The notes below the pieces were generated by a model. It was not told the origin of the DNA. It searched no databases and saw nothing but the letters and a program-made list of their open reading frames with translations. Position numbers and translations under genes: made by a program. From Sphingobacterium oryzagri (lineage in GTDB: Bacteria > Bacteroidota > Bacteroidia > Sphingobacteriales > Sphingobacteriaceae), in assembly GCF_028736175.1 (NCBI RefSeq), contig NZ_CP117880.1:3038001-3102000 (forward strand): a stretch of DNA of 64,000 nt, given 5' to 3'. Positions 56,301 through 64,000 of the stretch are shown here, piece by piece. Numbering within the stretch: position 1 is the first letter of the stretch; every line of letters begins with the position of its first letter.

Positions 56301-57760
56301 TGGGCATCTGCTTTGTTTACATAATACGTATTATTGGTTGCTACCAGTTTGACATCGTGCTTACGTGCGAGTTGAATCAGCGTTTCGTTTACACGATCTT
56401 CGTCTTCTTGACCATGACGCATCACTTCCATGTAAAAGTCTGCACCAAACTGCTCTTTCCACCAAAGCAACGCTTCTTCTGCCTGCGTTTCACCGATATT
56501 AAGCACTTTACTAGGCACTTCGCCATGCAAATTTCCGGAAAGCACGATTAAATCGCCTTTGTAACGCTCAACCACGGATCGATCGATACGCGGCACGTAA
56601 TAGAAACCTTCGGTGTAGGCCGCTGAAGCCATTTTAGCTAAGTTGTGGTAGCCAGCCTTATTTTTCGCTAAAAAGACAATTTGATATCCATTGTCTTTTC
56701 TTGATTTATCTTTATAATTTTCACAAACAAAAAATTCGCAACCCACGATCGGTTTGATAACGCGTCCGCTAGGCTCCTCGCCTTTTTCAAGCGCTTCCGC
56801 ATTTTTTGCTTCCACCTCTTTATTATGGCCCAAAACTCTGTTCACGAAGTGAAATGCGCCCATCATGTTACCATGGTCGGTCATCGCCACAGCAGTCATA
56901 TTGGCTTTTGCAGCCGCATCAACCAAAGACGGGATGGATATGGTAGACTGTAATACAGAAAATTGCGAGTGATTGTGTAAATGCGCAAATTCTGCCTGCT
57001 CGAAAGCTTTTAAAAGTGCTTCGTCGACGACAATATCTGCTGTATCGGTCTTTTGTTCTTTACGAATAGCTGCCGACGCTGCCTTCAGGTTAATATGCTT
57101 TAAGCCTACTGATTCAATCAGCGCAGGATTATGTTGCTTAAACTCGACGAAATAGCCCGTGTCTACCTGCAGTTCGGCTGGCGTGAAGACCTCGCGGCGT
57201 ACCAACTCAAAAAAACAGCGCGTGGTGGCTTCCACATCGGCCGTTGCATTGTGTGCCTCGGCAAACGGAACACCAAACAAATAAGCGTGTAGCTCGGTAA
57301 GGTTTGGCAACTTGTAACGTCCGCCACGACCGCCTGGCAGCTGCAAAAGTTCGGCCGTCACTTCGGTACAGGTATCTAGTACCGCCATGTCTGCCATAGG
57401 CGATGAAACTTCGTACCGAAAAAACTCACAGCCCATAATATTGAGGTCAAACCCGATGTTTTGCCCGACAACAAACTTCGCTTTTGCTAGAGCCTCATTA
57501 AATTTATGCAGTACGTCGACCAGCGGCACGCCCTCTTGTTCCGCAAGCTCGGTAGAAATACCGTGGATTTTTTCCGAATCGTACGGGATATTAAAGCCGT
57601 CGGGTTTGATTAAATAATCTTGATGCTCAATGAGCCGCCCCATATCATCATGGAGTTGCCAAGCCAGCTGAATACAACGCGGCCAATTATCCGTATCGGT
57701 TATTGGCGCATCCCAACGTTTTGGCAAACCCGTCGTTTCCGTATCAAAAATTATATACAT
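53336..57760 (-). CDS. dnaE: DNA polymerase III alpha subunit with N-terminal exonuclease
   Basis: From ATG 57760 the product has about 1474 residues; the first 8 residues of a longer start at 57784 precede the conserved MYIIFDTETTG. Residues 1-200 are a DnaQ-type exonuclease (DTETTG, HNATADVEATTRC). A PHP domain (HLHNHSQFSVL) follows at about 270. The polymerase core has MPDIDVDFDDEGR and GRGSAAGSAVAYCLGI, and an OB domain lies near the end. The proofreading and polymerase activities are thus in one chain, a common arrangement in Bacteroidota. It replicates the chromosome. Confidence 0.96.
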   Translation of the reverse strand: MYIIFDTETTGLPKRWDAPITDTDNWPRCIQLAWQLHDDMGRLIEHQDYLIKPDGFNIPYDSEKIHGISTELAEQEGVPLVDVLHKFNEALAKAKFVVGQNIGFDLNIMGCEFFRYEVSSPMADMAVLDTCTEVTAELLQLPGGRGGRYKLPNLTELHAYLFGVPFAEAHNATADVEATTRCFFELVRREVFTPAELQVDTGYFVEFKQHNPALIESVGLKHINLKAASAAIRKEQKTDTADIVVDEALLKAFEQAEFAHLHNHSQFSVLQSTISIPSLVDAAAKANMTAVAMTDHGNMMGAFHFVNRVLGHNKEVEAKNAEALEKGEEPSGRVIKPIVGCEFFVCENYKDKSRKDNGYQIVFLAKNKAGYHNLAKMASAAYTEGFYYVPRIDRSVVERYKGDLIVLSGNLHGEVPSKVLNIGETQAEEALLWWKEQFGADFYMEVMRHGQEDEDRVNETLIQLARKHDVKLVATNNTYYVNKADAHAHDILLCVKDGEKLATPKGRGRGFRFGLPNQEYYFKSTDEMKKVFANLPEAIVNVQEVLDKIDIYSLNRDVLLPKFDIPEQFQHAEDELDGGKRGENAFLRHLTYKGAESRYAEINDVVTERLDFELATIERTGYPGYFLIVQDFIAEARKMGVSVGPGRGSAAGSAVAYCLGITNLDPIQYDLLFERFLNPDRVSMPDIDVDFDDEGRGRVMQYVIDKYGASQVAQIITYGTMAAKSSIKDTARALDLPLQDANEIAKLIPNLKLSKIFTMDDKGLKEVLRSEEIEAVNRLKNLADGAGLEAETIKQARVLEGSMRNTGVHACGVIITPDDITNFVPVSLAKDSDLFVTQFDNSVVESAGLLKMDFLGLKTLTLIKDTVSNVKLRHGVELDPDKFPIDDVLTYELFQRGETIGVFQYESPGMQKYMKELKPTVFADLIAMNALYRPGPMEYIPSFIKRKHGIEPITYDLDACEEYLQETYGITVYQEQVMLLSQKLAGFSKGDADVLRKAMGKKQKAVLDKMKPKFVNQAAEKGHAPKTLEKIWTDWEAFASYAFNKSHSTCYAWVAYQTAYLKAHYPAEYMAAVLSNNMNDIKQVTFFMEECRRMGLLVLGPDVNESYYKFTVNDGGAIRFGIGAVKGVGAGAVDTIVKTREKGGRYKSVFDMAKRIDLRSANKKAFESLAYAGGFDSFTNTHRAQYFSTEGDNSTGLEKAIKYGNRVKDNESSAQASLFGGSAATELPEPMLAPCAAWGLIEKLKYEKDVIGIYLTSHPLDNYKFEIKHFCTNRVSDLQLINKVKASEVEEEVLLDFNRIKNKEVVLGGIIAMANHRVAKSGKPFGSFIIEDYSDSYEIMVFGEDYVKFKGYLQEGFFVQIRGLVQERFKQVGNWGFELKNIQLLSDLRDKMAKSFTIQLPLHLLDDKLVALVQNLIDSTKSEGAESNCQLKFKILDVQDELAIEMPAKAIKINLTNEFLDGLEKLEGINYRLN

Positions 57761-58032
57761 ACTTTTCCTTTTCGCTTTGAACAAAGTTAAAAATTAGTAC
57801 AGGTATTCGGATAAGATCTGCGTCAAATTATTCGAGGCTATCGATATCCTGGTGAAGATTAACGGATAAAGTTGCAGCTCGCCACAAAAAAGCCAAATTG
57901 GTTATCAGATTTTGTAAAATACGATTATAACTAGCCAAAATAGGAGAATAATATTATATGGCTTTTTAGCACATTTACCAGCGAAAATATAACGGAAAAG
58001 GATAAATTGCATCATTATTAAATACACTATAC

Positions 58033-59427
58033 ATGTTTTCAGCACAAACATATCAACAGCGCCGAAGCAAACTACTTGAAAATGTAGAAAGTGGCCTACT
58101 TTTATTTCTTGGCAACATCGAAAACCCCATAAATTTTGAGCATAATACCTATGCATTTAGGCAAGACAGTACGTTTTTATATTATTTCGGAATAAAAGAA
58201 CCTAATCTCGCCGCGATAATCGATGTGGACAACCAGCGGACCATCGTTTTTGGAAATGAGCTCAACATTGACCAAATCGTGTGGATGGGAAGGCAAGAAA
58301 CCTTGCGGGAGAAATGTGACAAGGCAGGTGTTGTCGACTGCCAGCCATTTTCGGCGCTGGGCGACTATCTGGATAAAGCAGCACTTTCGGGGCAGCGCGT
58401 GCATTACCTGCCGCCTTATCAATCGTTTAACAAGATATTGCTTAGCGATTTGTTGCATACCCCTATCGCAAAACTTACTGCATCTGTGCCATTTATTAAA
58501 GCGGTCGTTGCGCAACGTGCTATCAAAGAAGAACAAGAAATTGTGCAGATTGAAGAGGCGCTTCGCATTTCGGTGGATATGCATTTGCTGGCTATGAAGA
58601 TCAGCAAACCCGGCATGAAGGAAATGGAAGTTGCAAATGCGATCAGACATCTTGCGGCAGATCAAGCTGCTCCATTAGCTTACCCGCCGATTGTGACCAT
58701 ACGTGGTGAAATATTGCACAATTCCTATCAGTTCAACACGTTGAAAGAAGGTGATATGCTGTTGAATGATTCTGGCGCCGAAACCAGCATGGGATATGCT
58801 GGCGATCTTACCCGTACATTTCCGGTTGGCCGACGGTTTAGCAACAAACAGCGGGAAATTTACGATGTGGTGTTGAAATCCTTTACAGACGCCCGAGCTT
58901 TACTGCGCCCCGGCATATCTTTTAAAGAAGTGCATATACAGGCTTGCGAATCGTTGGTTGCGGGACTCGTCGATCTAGGTTTAATGAAAGGCGACCCAAA
59001 AGAAGCGGTGCGCCAACATGCGCATACGTTGTTTTTCCAATGCGGACTGGGTCACATGATGGGGCTGGATGTGCACGATATGGAGGATCTAGGCGAGCAA
59101 TATGTGGGCTATACAGACGATGAACCAAAAGATACGCAAACTTTTGGCCTTAAATCATTACGTCTAGGACGAAAATTGGAAACCGGCTTTGTGGTGACGG
59201 TCGAACCCGGCGTGTATATCATTCCGGAGCTTATTGATCGCTGGCAAGCGGAAAATAAACTGGCAGATTTTATCAATTATGATCAAGTAAACGCTTACCG
59301 TGATTTTGGCGGTATTCGCATTGAAGACAATTTCCTGATCACCGAAAGCGACTACCGCTTATTGGGGCCAGAATTGGCCAAAACAGCAGATGACATCGAA
59401 AAATTAAGATTAGCTTATGTTTTATAA
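58033..59427 (+). CDS. Aminopeptidase P-family Xaa-Pro peptidase
   Basis: The 464-residue product has an N-terminal creatinase-like domain and a pita-bread metallopeptidase domain. The metal ligands are visible in LNDSGAETSMGYAGDLTRTF (two Asp), CGLGHMMGLDVHD (His), VTVEPGVYI (Glu) and GGIRIEDNFLI (Glu). It cleaves Xaa-Pro bonds in the cytoplasm. Its stop overlaps the start of the DPP-IV-like gene by 11 bases, so the two are translationally coupled and may both process proline peptides. Confidence 0.92.
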   Translation: MFSAQTYQQRRSKLLENVESGLLLFLGNIENPINFEHNTYAFRQDSTFLYYFGIKEPNLAAIIDVDNQRTIVFGNELNIDQIVWMGRQETLREKCDKAGVVDCQPFSALGDYLDKAALSGQRVHYLPPYQSFNKILLSDLLHTPIAKLTASVPFIKAVVAQRAIKEEQEIVQIEEALRISVDMHLLAMKISKPGMKEMEVANAIRHLAADQAAPLAYPPIVTIRGEILHNSYQFNTLKEGDMLLNDSGAETSMGYAGDLTRTFPVGRRFSNKQREIYDVVLKSFTDARALLRPGISFKEVHIQACESLVAGLVDLGLMKGDPKEAVRQHAHTLFFQCGLGHMMGLDVHDMEDLGEQYVGYTDDEPKDTQTFGLKSLRLGRKLETGFVVTVEPGVYIIPELIDRWQAENKLADFINYDQVNAYRDFGGIRIEDNFLITESDYRLLGPELAKTADDIEKLRLAYVL

Positions 59428-61594
59428 AAATACCTTCATAAAAAAAATGGCATTGGCGGTTTTACTGGTTGCTGGTGCCAACTTTGCTTCCGCTCAATTG
59501 CAATGGACCAGCGATGGTACAGGCTTTTATTCCTTCTCGGAAGATGGGATTGAAATTATCAATCCGGTGCAGCCGGAAAAGAATGTTAACTTTTTAACGG
59601 CCAAAGAACTGATTCCTGCCGGCACATCTACAGCTTTACGCGTGCAAAGTTTTCAGGTAGCGCCAGGTGGCCGCGCCTTGCTATTGTTTGCCAACACCCA
59701 GCGGGTATGGCGAGAGCGCACGCGCGGTGATTATTGGCTGTTTGACCAACAGACGAAAACCTTAACGCAACTTGGCAAAGGGCTTCCGACAGCTTCGTTA
59801 ATGTTTGCTAAATTCTCGCCAGACGGCACACGCGTGGCTTATGTTTCTAAACATAATATTTATGTAGAAGAACTAAAATCACACGTTATTAAACAAATAA
59901 CAACGGATGGAACGGATAGGATCATCAATGGGACTTTCGATTGGGCGTATGAAGAAGAATTTGGTACGCAGGATGGTTTTCGCTGGTCGCCGGACGGAAC
60001 AAAGATTGCTTTTTGGAAACAAGATGCGCGCCAGACGCGGAATTTTTTGATGATTAACAATACCGATAGCACCTACGCCTTTACTATTCCGGTAGAATAT
60101 CCGAAAGTGGGTTTTCCACCCTCTCCTACGCGTATTTGGGTGCACGATCTAACCAAAGACCGTGCGATACAGGTAGAAGATTTACTCACGACAAATGATG
60201 GCTACATCCCACGCATGGAATGGCTTACGGATGGAAAGGGATTGATTTTTCAGACCTTAAATCGTAAACAGAACGAAAGCAACATTATTACTTCTGATCT
60301 AATTTCGGGAAAAAGCAACATCATACACAGTGAGCGGGATGAAGCCTGGATTGATATTAAATCGCGCTGGAATGATGGCGACCCTGCGGGATGGGATTGG
60401 CTGAATGACGGAAAAACTTTCATTTGGGTATCAGAAAAAGGCGGGTGGCGCCAGATTTATACGATTGATTTAACCGGAAAAGAGCGATTGATTACTAAAG
60501 AGCCATTTGATGTTATTCAGATCGACTTTTTTGATTCTAAAACGCAAACGATTTACTATTCGGCATCGCCGACAAACGCGACGCAAAAATATCTCTACAA
60601 AGTCAGTTTGAAAGGCGGTAAATCCAGCCGCGTGACGCCAGGCAACATATCAGGAACGAACACTTACACGATCTCACCAAACGGTAAGATCGCGCTTTTC
60701 AACCATAGCAGCACCACATCCTGGGCGGCAAATGCTGTGGTATCGTTGCCAGATCACAAGGAGCTTGTTCCGGCACCGCAAAAAGCAAATGCATCTGCAC
60801 AAGATAACAAAACGGAGTTTTTCCAGGTAACTACGGCAGATGGCGTGACATTGGACGGCTGGATGGTCAAACCGAAAAACTTTGATCCGGCAAAGAAATA
60901 TCCTGTCGTATTTTACGTTTATGGCGAACCGGCATCGCAAACGGTGACAGACGCCTTCGGAACGGGGAAAAATCGTTTGTATATGGGTGATATGGCTGCC
61001 GATGGCTACGTGTATATTTCGTTGGAAAATAGAGGTGCACCGGCTCCAAAAGGCAGAACATGGCGCAAATCGATCTACAGAAATATTGGGATATTAAACA
61101 TTCGCGATCAAGCCATGGGCGCGAAAGAAGTATTCAAATGGGGCTTTATCGATACGGCACGCGTGGCTGTTTGGGGATGGTCTGGTGGTGGTGCTTCTAC
61201 GCTAAATCTTTTGGGGCAATATCCGGAGATTTACAAAACGGGCATCTCCATCGCCCCGGTAACCAATCAATTGTTGTATGATAATATCTATCAGGAGCGC
61301 TATATGGGACTTCCGCAAGAAAACGAAGCGGATTTCCTGAAAGGTTCGGCTATAAGCTACGCCAAAAATGTAAAAGGCAACCTGTTGTTAGTTCACGGGA
61401 CAGGCGACGATAATGTGCATTACCAAAATGCGGAGGTCTATATTAATGAGTTAATCAAATATAATATTCCTTTTCAGATGATGTCTTATCCCAACAGAAG
61501 CCACTCCATTAGTGAAGGAGAAGGCACATCAAAACACCTTTCATTAATATACACGCGCTTTCTAAGAGAAAATTGTCCGCCGGGCGCGCAATAG
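59417..61594 (+). CDS. DPP-IV-like S9 serine peptidase
   Basis: The 725-residue product has a signal peptide (cleavage near FASAQ), an N-terminal beta-propeller (about 40-470) and an alpha/beta-hydrolase domain. The Ser nucleophile is in AVWGWSGGGAS, the Asp in VHGTGDDNVH and the His in NRSHSIS. The proline-specific subsite Glu pair is likely in the WAYEEEFG stretch (EEEF). It releases dipeptides with Pro at position two in the periplasm. It overlaps the upstream Xaa-Pro peptidase by 11 bases. Confidence 0.93.
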   Translation: MFYKNTFIKKMALAVLLVAGANFASAQLQWTSDGTGFYSFSEDGIEIINPVQPEKNVNFLTAKELIPAGTSTALRVQSFQVAPGGRALLLFANTQRVWRERTRGDYWLFDQQTKTLTQLGKGLPTASLMFAKFSPDGTRVAYVSKHNIYVEELKSHVIKQITTDGTDRIINGTFDWAYEEEFGTQDGFRWSPDGTKIAFWKQDARQTRNFLMINNTDSTYAFTIPVEYPKVGFPPSPTRIWVHDLTKDRAIQVEDLLTTNDGYIPRMEWLTDGKGLIFQTLNRKQNESNIITSDLISGKSNIIHSERDEAWIDIKSRWNDGDPAGWDWLNDGKTFIWVSEKGGWRQIYTIDLTGKERLITKEPFDVIQIDFFDSKTQTIYYSASPTNATQKYLYKVSLKGGKSSRVTPGNISGTNTYTISPNGKIALFNHSSTTSWAANAVVSLPDHKELVPAPQKANASAQDNKTEFFQVTTADGVTLDGWMVKPKNFDPAKKYPVVFYVYGEPASQTVTDAFGTGKNRLYMGDMAADGYVYISLENRGAPAPKGRTWRKSIYRNIGILNIRDQAMGAKEVFKWGFIDTARVAVWGWSGGGASTLNLLGQYPEIYKTGISIAPVTNQLLYDNIYQERYMGLPQENEADFLKGSAISYAKNVKGNLLLVHGTGDDNVHYQNAEVYINELIKYNIPFQMMSYPNRSHSISEGEGTSKHLSLIYTRFLRENCPPGAQ

Positions 61595-61668
61595 ATGCAT
61601 CGCGATAAGCCAGCAGCAAACATTGCGCCCTGCTGGCTTATCGCAACTTATGCTAAAAAAATTAAACC

Positions 61669-62169
61669 ATGCAAAAAGAACAACGCGAAGTTTGGATGCG
61701 AGGAGCGCTACCGAACATACCACCTTTATTGCAGCCTGTTGCGCATGCTTTGTTACAAGTTGCAGAAGATATCGCGCTACTGCTTGAAGAAGTGGACGAA
61801 ACGAAACTTTGGGAACGGCCCAATCAAGTCGCCTCACCGGCTTTTCACATTCAACACATTGGTGGTGTTATCGACCGGATGTTCACCTATGCGCGGCAGG
61901 AAGCACTGAGCGAAGCACAATTTGCATACTTGCAGCAAGAGGGGAAATACGCGGCGGAGATCACCAAAGCTTCGCTGTTGCGTGATGTGCAAGCGCAGAT
62001 ACGACGTGCCGTCGATGAGCTATCGAGCGTGCGCGAAGAAACCTTGACGGAAAAACGCTATTTGGGTCGTCAACAATTGCCGACAACGCTGATCGGTCTG
62101 CTTTTTCATGCAGCCGAACATAGCCAACGGCATGTTGGCCAACTTTTGGTTACCATTCGATGCTTATAA
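61669..62169 (+). CDS. DinB-family protein
   Basis: The 166-residue product has the DinB four-helix pattern. FHIQHIGGVIDRMF and FHAAEHSQRHVGQLLV hold the three likely metal-binding His residues. It is cytoplasmic. It follows the S9 peptidase by 74 bases and is probably expressed with it or from a weak own promoter. It ends in a strong terminator at 62296. Confidence 0.82.
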   Translation: MQKEQREVWMRGALPNIPPLLQPVAHALLQVAEDIALLLEEVDETKLWERPNQVASPAFHIQHIGGVIDRMFTYARQEALSEAQFAYLQQEGKYAAEITKASLLRDVQAQIRRAVDELSSVREETLTEKRYLGRQQLPTTLIGLLFHAAEHSQRHVGQLLVTIRCL

Positions 62170-62295
62170 AAAGTGGAGCCGTTAAAATTTGTTAAACACG
62201 CTATGTTATAATACCAATGAAGCGGCCTTTACGTTTTTAGTAAAGATAACAAAGGAAAATACTTCATAGGTTAGTTTATAATTGGTTAGTTTGTA

Positions 62296-62328
62296 AAATC
62301 CTGAAACGCCCCGTTTCAGGATTTTTTT
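62296..62328 (+). terminator. Strong terminator after DinB-family gene
   Basis: AAATCCTGAAACG (62296-62308) pairs with CGTTTCAGGATTT (62312-62324) with loop CCC, followed by TTTTG. It is a 13-bp perfect stem. Confidence 0.9.
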
Positions 62329-62329
62329 G

Positions 62330-62785
62330 TGTGAGATAGTTTGTGCAATAGATTGGCTAGCTGAATCAAAGGGCTTTTGCTTTCTTTTGGCCCGCAAAAG
62401 GAAGGTGCCCGTTCCGGAAAGAGACAAAAAGGTATGTAGAAAGGATCATTTTCCCTCCCACAAACCTTTCCGCCGCTCGCCACGGCAAGGCCTTCCTTGG
62501 AAGAACCCAAGGAAGCAAGGTTCTTTTGTCTCCTGAAGGTGGTTTGTCCCACAAGCCATCACGCAAAAAGCAATATGCTCACAAAGCTGGAATAACATCG
62601 AAATCCTTACAGGGGATTTCGATATGATTCCTAGGCTTTACCCTTAACACAAAAAGCCATCGCCAATCGCTTTTTTTCCCACCACTACAGGAGACATTTT
62701 AATTTATCGCCTTGCGAAATCGTGAACAACTGGCGTTAGTAAACGCTATGCGAAAAACATCATCAACGTTTCATCAAGCGACATA
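62330..62785. repeat. Decayed partial units before the tandem repeat
   Basis: This stretch holds pieces that also occur in the intact units, such as CAAAGGGCTTTTGCTTTC with GGCCCGCAAAAGGAAGG (about 62367-62405), CCGGAAAGAGACAAAA, CGTTTCATCAAGCGA and GCGAAATCGTGAAC. They are fewer and more diverged. No gene is seen; short ORFs lack codon-like structure. Confidence 0.6.
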
Positions 62786-63159
62786 CGACTCCGCTGGAGT
62801 CGAAAAAAGAAAATCAACATATTCTATAAATATATGACCTCGCTGAGGTCAATTTTTCAATATCGCTTTGCGAGATCGTGAACGCTCGCGTTATCCAACG
62901 CTCTGCAGACAACGTCCTCAACGTTTCATCAAGCGATGGAAAATAAGCAATTGACGCAGGATGTGCGATGGGAAGGCATGAGAAATTGTTATAAAAAAAT
63001 ACAAAAGGATTTTTTTATAACAATTTCTAGCCTGCGCGGCAATTGGCTTGTGCGCGCAGGATTGGTGCGACAGATCGCCTCGATGAAACAAAAGGCTTTT
63101 GCTTCCTTTTGGCCTTCAAAAGGAAGTCCCTGTCCCGGAAAGGGACAATAGCTACATAC
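62786..63159. repeat. ~372-bp tandem repeat, copy 1
   Basis: The unit starts with the hairpin CGACTCC-GCT-GGAGTCG and includes TGACCTC-GCT-GAGGTCA. It also has a 19-bp stem of AGAAATTGTTATAAAAAAA with its complement around a short loop. CCTGCGCG pairs with CGCGCAGG, CTTCCTTTTG with CAAAAGGAAG, and TGTCCC with GGGACA. Its length is 374 bases. An ORF (62936-63151, MENKQLT...) is open here but is closed by an early TAA in copy 2, so it is not counted as a gene. Confidence 0.85.
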
Positions 63160-63530
63160 GACTCCGCTGGAGTCGAAAAAAGAAAATCAACATATTCTAT
63201 AAATATATGACCTCGCTGAGGTCAATTTTTCAATATCGCTTTGCGAGATCGTGAACGCTCGCGTTATCCAACGCTCTGCAGACAACATCATGAACGTTTC
63301 ATCAAGCGATGGAAAATAAGTAATTGACGCAGGATGTGCGATGGGAAGGCATGAGAAATTGTTATAAAAAAATACAAAAGGATTTTTTATAACAATTTCT
63401 AGCCTGCGCGGCAATTGGCTTGTGCGAGAAGGATTCGTGCGACAGATCGCCTCGATGAAACAAAAGGCTTTTGCTTCCTTTTGGCCTTCAAAAGGAAGTC
63501 CCTGTCCCGGAAAGGGACAATAGCGACGTA
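63160..63530. repeat. ~372-bp tandem repeat, copy 2
   Basis: Almost identical to copy 1 (371 bases). Differences include a one-base shorter T run in the 19-bp hairpin and a change that turns the codon CAA into TAA in the fifth codon of the MENK ORF. All listed hairpins are kept except the CCTGCGCG/CGCGCAGG pair, which is broken on its right side. Confidence 0.85.
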
Positions 63531-63895
63531 CGACTCCGCTGGAGTCGAAAAAAGAAAATCAACATATTCTATAAATATATGACCTCGCTGAGGTCAATTT
63601 TTCAATATCGCTTTGCGAAATCGTGAACGCTCGCGTGATTCAACGCTATGCAGACAACATCATTAACGTTTCATCAAGCGATGGAAAACAAGCAATTGAC
63701 GCAGGATGTGCGATGGGAAGGCATGAGAAATTGTTATAAAAAATTTTACAAGATTTTTTTATAACAATTTCTAGCCTGCGCGGCAATTGGCTTGTGCGGG
63801 AAGAATTCGTGTGCCAAATCGCCTCGATGAAACAAGGACTTTTTTGATTACTTTTTGTGTCCAGACAAAAAGTTATTGCCCTGTCCCAGAAAGGG
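63531..63895. repeat. ~372-bp tandem repeat, copy 3 (diverged end)
   Basis: It matches copies 1 and 2 well up to about 63830 and then diverges. The long TTGTTATAAAAA/TTTTTATAACAA stem is kept although its loop sequence is different (TTTTACAAGA against ATACAAAAGGA), so the structure is better conserved than the loop. The final TGTCCC/GGGACA hairpin is kept in changed context. Confidence 0.8.
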
Positions 63896-63951
63896 ACAAA
63901 AACTTAACACAAAACTAACCTATTTATTCACTTTTATTTGTATTGAGTATT

Positions 63952-63959
63952 TACATTTG
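63952..63959 (+). promoter_or_regulatory. Bacteroidota -7 box before edge gene
   Basis: TACATTTG fits TAnnTTTG and lies 22 bases upstream of ATG 63981. A TTTG lies 11 bases further upstream, closer than the usual -33 spacing. Confidence 0.45.
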
Positions 63960-63980
63960 AATACTGACTTGTAACACTTT

Positions 63981-64000
63981 ATGAAAAAAATTTTATCCCA
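63981..64000 (+). CDS. Start of a gene cut by the window edge
   Basis: ATG at 63981 opens MKKILS, typical of a signal peptide start, after a TACATTTG -7 box. The frame leaves the window after six codons, so nothing about function can be said. Confidence 0.45.

Noticed and set aside
53391..57617. Several plus-strand ORFs antisense to dnaE
   Set aside because: All lie inside a full-length, well-conserved dnaE and lack family features.
62936..63151. Small protein MENKQLT... in the tandem repeat
   Set aside because: Copy 2 has a TAA at the fifth codon and the frame covers the long hairpin; the DNA structure is better conserved than the frame.
63187..63414. Minus-strand ORF in the tandem repeat
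   Set aside because: It spans several hairpins and has no recognisable domain; it is regarded as chance.

Overview
The window looks like a chromosomal segment of a Bacteroidota bacterium, most likely Sphingobacteriaceae (Sphingobacterium or Pedobacter type). This rests on gene content and signals I recognise: Bacteroidota-style TAnnTTTG -7 boxes, a DnaQ-DnaE fused polymerase III alpha subunit, a rimP-nusA-infB operon, a monomeric isocitrate dehydrogenase and many small secreted proteins or lipoproteins. No database search was run. The window splits into an AT-rich accessory island (about 1-21.8 kb), a housekeeping core (about 22-62.2 kb) and a repeat-rich intergenic region (62.3-63.95 kb).

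Island, left part (1-5.6 kb, minus strand): a copper/heavy-metal resistance cluster. It has a CPH-type P1B ATPase, two DUF3347 proteins (one with an HMA domain), a DUF305 membrane protein, a metal-site lipoprotein and a Cys-rich secreted peptide. A block of small genes follows (6.1-10.3 kb): two NTF2-like proteins, a lectin-like secreted protein, DinB, an NADP-binding protein, a Crp-like regulator and a lone receiver domain. Copies of the motif TTCGTTTTGTGAGACA punctuate this block.

Island, right part (10.7-21.9 kb): a defence-like island. A HEPN-NB-ARC-TPR STAND gene is split by an ISL3/ISAon1-type insertion sequence with a clear 8-bp target duplication; removing the element restores one 931-codon frame. 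Next come an Abi_2-type abortive infection protein and a retron-like operon (small protein, XRE regulator, reverse transcriptase with NAxxH and DD motifs). Upstream of that operon lie a structured non-coding stretch and eight copies of a 24-bp repeat. Then come a small serine recombinase with direct repeats before its start, two paralogous HTH proteins and a tyrosine integrase ending beside tRNA-Thr(TGT). The layout suggests integration at the tRNA 3' end.

Core: clpB; an aspartyl protease-PDZ protein; two L,D-transpeptidases; DUF3861; icd; an oxidoreductase pair; infB-nusA-rimP; an S24-type repressor divergent from a GIY-YIG protein; a peptidase-MA/TolB-like protein; PBP1A; rpoN; dinB; a porin; lpxB; two secreted proteins; trxA; dnaE; aminopeptidase P; a DPP-IV-like S9 peptidase; and a DinB-family protein. 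Most transcription units end in recognisable hairpins. The last 1.6 kb has no convincing gene. It holds three tandem copies of a ~372-bp unit packed with hairpins, preceded by decayed pieces, and then the start of a new gene at the window edge.
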